DNA of 64,000 bases from Agromyces humatus. GTDB taxonomy: Bacteria; Actinomycetota; Actinomycetes; Actinomycetales; Microbacteriaceae. The position numbers were made by a program, and so were the translations under genes. Shown here piece by piece: positions 61,346 to 64,000 of the stretch (its first letter is position 1; each line of letters starts with the position of its first letter). Location: positions 186,001 through 250,000 of the forward strand of contig NZ_JAJQPD010000002.1 of assembly GCF_021228295.1 (NCBI RefSeq), given 5' to 3'. The notes beneath the pieces were generated by a model. That model made no database searches and had not been told where the DNA came from. It saw nothing but the letters and a program-made list of their open reading frames with translations.

Positions 61346-61567
61346 TCAGTGGCCGCCGTGCGCGTCTCCGGAGTGGCGGGCAGCGTAGGCCTCGGCCTTG
61401 GAACGGTGACGGTTGGCGACGTCGCGGTAGGACGCGACGACGAACGCGAGGATGGCGAAGACGACGAGCGCCACGAGCCCGTAGAGCCACGACTCCATCG
61501 GCAGGTGCCTCGCGTGCACCGTCTCGGTGAGCACCGTTCCGGTCAACGCTGCGGTGGTGAGGCTCAT
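61346..61567 (-). CDS. Small single-helix membrane protein
   Basis: A 73-residue protein with one hydrophobic segment ([20 protein letters not shown]) and a His/Ala-rich cytoplasmic tail ending GDAHGGH, which could bind metal. It lies 16 nt before nadD in the same operon. Homologues are common at this place in Microbacteriaceae; no function is known. Confidence 0.75.
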   Translation of the reverse strand: MSLTTAALTGTVLTETVHARHLPMESWLYGLVALVVFAILAFVVASYRDVANRHRSKAEAYAARHSGDAHGGH

Positions 61568-61618
61568 TCGCCGTTCCTTTCGAATCCTGCGGGTGTCGCT
61601 CGTGACAGTCTAGCGAGG

Positions 61619-62887
61619 TCAGGCACGCACGTGCCCGGCACCGCGCACGATCCACTTCGTGCTCGTGAGCTCGGGAAGTCCCATCGGGCCACGTGCGTGC
61701 AGCTTCTGGGTGGAGATGCCCACCTCGGCGCCGAAGCCGAACTCGGCACCATCGGTGAACCGGGTCGAGGCATTCACCATGACCGCCGCCGCGTCGACCT
61801 CGTTGAGGAACCGCTCGGCATTGCCGAGGTCGTTCGTGATGATCGACTCGGTGTGCTTGGTCGAGTACCGCCGGATGTGCGCGAGCGCGTCGTCGAGCGA
61901 GTCGACGATGCCGACCGAGATGTCGAGGCTCATGTGCTCGGTCGCCCAGTCCTCGTCGGTGACCGGCAGCGCCTCGGGCCGCAGGGCGCGCACGCGTTCG
62001 TCGGCGTGCACGGTGACGCCGGATGCCTCGAGCCGGTCGATCACCGACGGCAGCAGTCGCTCGGCGGCGTCGCGGTGCACGAGGAGGGTCTCGAGGGCGT
62101 TGCAGACGCTCGGCCGCTGCACCTTGGCGTTGTGCACCAGGTCGACCGCCCACTGTTCAGGCGCCGACTCGTCGAGGAACATGTGCACCACACCGGCGCC
62201 GGTCTCGATGACGGGGACGCGTGCCTCGTCGACGACCGCGCGGATGAGCCCGGCGCTGCCGCGCGGGATGAGCACGTCGACGTAGTCGCGGGCCTGCATG
62301 AGGTGCCGTGCACCGGCGCGACCGAAGTCGTCGACGGTCTGCACTGCCTCGGCCGGGAGCCCCACGGCGTCGAGTGCGTCGCGCAACACGTCGATGAGCA
62401 CGCGATTGGTGTGCTCGGCCGCGCTGCCGCCGCGGAGTACGACGGCGTTGCCGCTCTTCAGTGCGAGCACGGCGATGTCGATGGTCACGTTCGGACGTGC
62501 CTCATAGATGGCGCCGACGACCCCGAGCGGCACGCGCACCTGGTCGATGCGCACTCCGCTCGGCAGGGTGCGACCACTGAGCGTCTCGCCGATCGGGTCG
62601 GTGAGGCCGATGACCTCGAGCACGGCATCGGCGATCGACGTGATGCGGCGCACGTCGAGCGTGAGCCGGTCGAGCAGCCCCTCAGCCAGGCCCGACGCGC
62701 GACCGGCTTCGAGATCGAGCTCATTCGCTGAGACGATGTCGACGGCGCGTGCCCGCAACAACGACGAGACCTGCTCGAGCGCCGCGTCCTTCTCGGCCGT
62801 CGTCGCGCGGGCGAGTCGGTACGACGCCTGCTTGGCCGCGGCGAGGCGATCGTCGAGCACTGTGGTGTCGAGGTCGGTCTGCTCCAT
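61619..62887 (-). CDS. proA: Glutamate-5-semialdehyde dehydrogenase
   Basis: A 422-residue NADPH-dependent reductase, second step of proline synthesis. It has the aldehyde dehydrogenase fold with VPLGVVGAIYEARPNVTIDI, LRGGSAAEHTN, the catalytic Cys in VQRPSVCNALETLL and ISTQKLHARGPMGL. The start has TAGGCT 6 nt upstream, so proA may also have its own leaderless promoter inside the operon. Confidence 0.96.
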   Translation of the reverse strand: MEQTDLDTTVLDDRLAAAKQASYRLARATTAEKDAALEQVSSLLRARAVDIVSANELDLEAGRASGLAEGLLDRLTLDVRRITSIADAVLEVIGLTDPIGETLSGRTLPSGVRIDQVRVPLGVVGAIYEARPNVTIDIAVLALKSGNAVVLRGGSAAEHTNRVLIDVLRDALDAVGLPAEAVQTVDDFGRAGARHLMQARDYVDVLIPRGSAGLIRAVVDEARVPVIETGAGVVHMFLDESAPEQWAVDLVHNAKVQRPSVCNALETLLVHRDAAERLLPSVIDRLEASGVTVHADERVRALRPEALPVTDEDWATEHMSLDISVGIVDSLDDALAHIRRYSTKHTESIITNDLGNAERFLNEVDAAAVMVNASTRFTDGAEFGFGAEVGISTQKLHARGPMGLPELTSTKWIVRGAGHVRA

Positions 62888-62893
62888 GGATCC

Positions 62894-62899
62894 AGCCTA
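62894..62899 (-). promoter_or_regulatory. -10 hexamer TAGGCT, possible internal leaderless promoter of proA
   Basis: TAGGCT on the minus strand lies 6 nt before ATG 62887. Confidence 0.4.
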
Positions 62900-62940
62900 C
62901 GGCGCGCCGCGACATGCGACCGCCGTGTGACGAGGCGGCG

Positions 62941-63723
62941 TCAGCGCGCGGGCTCGAACCAGGTGCCGACCTCGCGGCCGGCCAGGGCATCGTCGACGAG
63001 CGTCGTCGCGGTGATGAGCACCGCGGTGCCCGCCTCTGCCGCGATGCGCGCCGCCGAGACCTTGGTCTCTGCTCCCCCGGTGCCGACGCCGGCCCGGCCG
63101 ACCGAGCCGATCTCGACACCCGCCAACTCGTCGCCGAATGGCACGTCGGCGATGCGTTCGGCGCCCTCGAGGTGGGGCGGGCGCGTGTACAGCGCGTCGA
63201 CGTCCGAGAGCAGCACGAGCAGGTCGGCACCGATGAGTTCGGCGACCAGGGCGGCGAGGCGATCGTTGTCGCCGAATCGGATCTCGTGGGTGGCGACCGT
63301 GTCGTTCTCGTTCACGATCGGCAGGATCCGCAGGGCGAGCAGCCGGTCCATGGCACGTTGCGCGTTCAGACGCGGGGTCTCGTGCTCGAGGTCGCCCGCG
63401 GTCAGCAACACCTGGCCCGCGACGATGTCGTATCGGTCGAGGGAGTCCTGGTAGCGGAAGACGAGCAGGTTCTGGCCGACGGATGCCGCTGCCTGCTGTG
63501 TCGCGAGATCGGTGGGCCGCGCATCGAGGCGAAGATACGGCATTCCCGTGGCGATCGCACCCGACGACACGAGCACGACTTCTGCGCCGCGCCCATGAGC
63601 GCCGGCGAGGGCGTCGACGAGCGGTGCGATCTGCCCGGCATTCTCACCAGAGATCGACGACGAGCCGACCTTCACGACGATGCGGCGCGCCGCGTGGATC
63701 TCGGCACGAGAGCGCGGGGTCAC
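62941..63723 (-). CDS. proB: Glutamate 5-kinase, PUA-less form
   Basis: A 260-residue amino-acid kinase, first step of proline synthesis. IVVKVGSSSIS, VSSGAIATGMPYL, IPIVNENDTVATHEIRFGDN and RAGVGTGGAETKVSAARI match glutamate kinase. The C-terminal PUA domain found in many homologues (about 367 residues in E. coli) is absent. The start overlaps the obgE stop (ATGA). Confidence 0.96.
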   Translation of the reverse strand: MTPRSRAEIHAARRIVVKVGSSSISGENAGQIAPLVDALAGAHGRGAEVVLVSSGAIATGMPYLRLDARPTDLATQQAAASVGQNLLVFRYQDSLDRYDIVAGQVLLTAGDLEHETPRLNAQRAMDRLLALRILPIVNENDTVATHEIRFGDNDRLAALVAELIGADLLVLLSDVDALYTRPPHLEGAERIADVPFGDELAGVEIGSVGRAGVGTGGAETKVSAARIAAEAGTAVLITATTLVDDALAGREVGTWFEPAR

Positions 63724-64000
63724 CGGTCGCCCTCGCCCGTCGCGTCCTCCGAACCGGTCTCGACCGTCACGCCGGCGTCGTCGGCCGCGTCGGCCGTGTG
63801 GGGCAGTTCGGACTCAACAGCCCACATCCCCGCCTCGCGCTCGCGCAGCAGCTCGGCTCTCGCCTCGGCCTTCGCGTCCATGCGCTCGTGGTACTCGCTC
63901 TTGCGCTCGGCGCGCGTTGCGCGACGGTTCTCGTCGAGCCTCACGTCGGTGCCGCGCGGCGCGGTGATGAGCTCGGCGGTCGAGGTCAGCGTCGGCTCCC
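63720..64000 (-). CDS. obgE: GTPase ObgE/CgtA, C-terminal part (5' end outside window)
   Basis: The frame is open to the window edge and encodes the end of the Obg C-terminal (OCT) domain: EPTLTSTAELITAPRGTDVR, RRATRAERKSEYHERM, AKAEARAELLREREAGMW, then an acidic tail. The GTPase domain lies outside. It heads the operon obgE-proB-proA, normal for actinobacteria. Confidence 0.92.
   Translation of the reverse strand, partial: EPTLTSTAELITAPRGTDVRLDENRRATRAERKSEYHERMDAKAEARAELLREREAGMWAVESELPHTADAADDAGVTVETGSEDATGEGDR

Noticed and set aside
1-64000. CRISPR array, rRNA operon, prophage or complete insertion sequence
   Set aside because: No spaced repeats, rRNA sequence, phage structural genes or intact transposase with terminal repeats were found; the only mobile-element trace is the IS30 fragment.

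Overview
The window is high-GC actinobacterial DNA, most likely from a member of the Microbacteriaceae (Agromyces-like). The assignment rests on gene content and order (PAC2 protein, DUF3097, DUF3099, actinobacterial GlgA, L31 type B, a lone bkd operon behind an Lrp gene), very GC-rich third codon positions, perfect TCGAAC-N4-GTTCGA SOS boxes, and many TAnnnT promoter hexamers 6-7 nt before start codons, as in leaderless actinobacterial transcripts. No species name is claimed.

Layout. 1-6.8 kb: end of a PAC2 protein gene, uppP, an M20 peptidase, tRNA-Leu(GAG), an SRAP (HMCES/YedK) repair protein, and a SnoaL-like/SRPBCC pair behind a large LuxR-type regulator. 6.9-12.7 kb: the SOS-controlled mutasome imuA'-imuB-dnaE2 with a perfect LexA box. 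12.8-24.6 kb: an accessory region holding an arylsulfatase, three class-C beta-lactamase-like serine hydrolases (one with a C-terminal membrane domain, two lipoproteins), an IS30-type transposase fragment, a broken alpha/beta hydrolase, small membrane proteins, a probable immunity-like protein and a VOC protein. 24.7-37.6 kb: DUF3097, a VIT-type metal transporter with a structured leader, an Lrp regulator divergent from a trans-sulfuration enzyme, a DEAD/DEAH helicase, SGNH hydrolase, DD-carboxypeptidase, SpoU methyltransferase, sirtuin, glycosyltransferase, alpha/beta hydrolase and DnaQ-like exonuclease.

37.7-49.7 kb: L31 type B, an ABC ATPase, divergent glgA/glgC (glycogen synthesis) with serB behind glgC, a secreted beta-propeller protein, fabG, DUF3099, a small Cys/His protein and a SURF1 protein as one translationally coupled run, an ABC-F protein, an AlkZ-like glycosylase, a flavin reductase and a YceI protein. 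49.8-59 kb: a GH3 lipoprotein, MpaB-like oxygenase coupled to an Lrp regulator, the E1alpha-E1beta-E2 operon of a branched-chain 2-oxoacid dehydrogenase, glutathione peroxidase, a 91-residue SOS-box gene, and a thioredoxin-reductase-like flavoprotein. 59-64 kb: an operon read leftwards, obgE-proB-proA-small membrane protein-nadD-proline-rich membrane protein-rsfS, then tRNA-Ala(GGC).

The most interesting signal is a second perfect LexA box at 57450-57465 in front of a tiny gene whose product resembles the C-terminal domain fused to ImuB 48 kb away, suggesting an unrecognised partner of the mutasome. Also notable are a decamer, GGGGCATCCG, far commoner than composition predicts even at the cost of rare codons, and the regular leaderless-promoter architecture.
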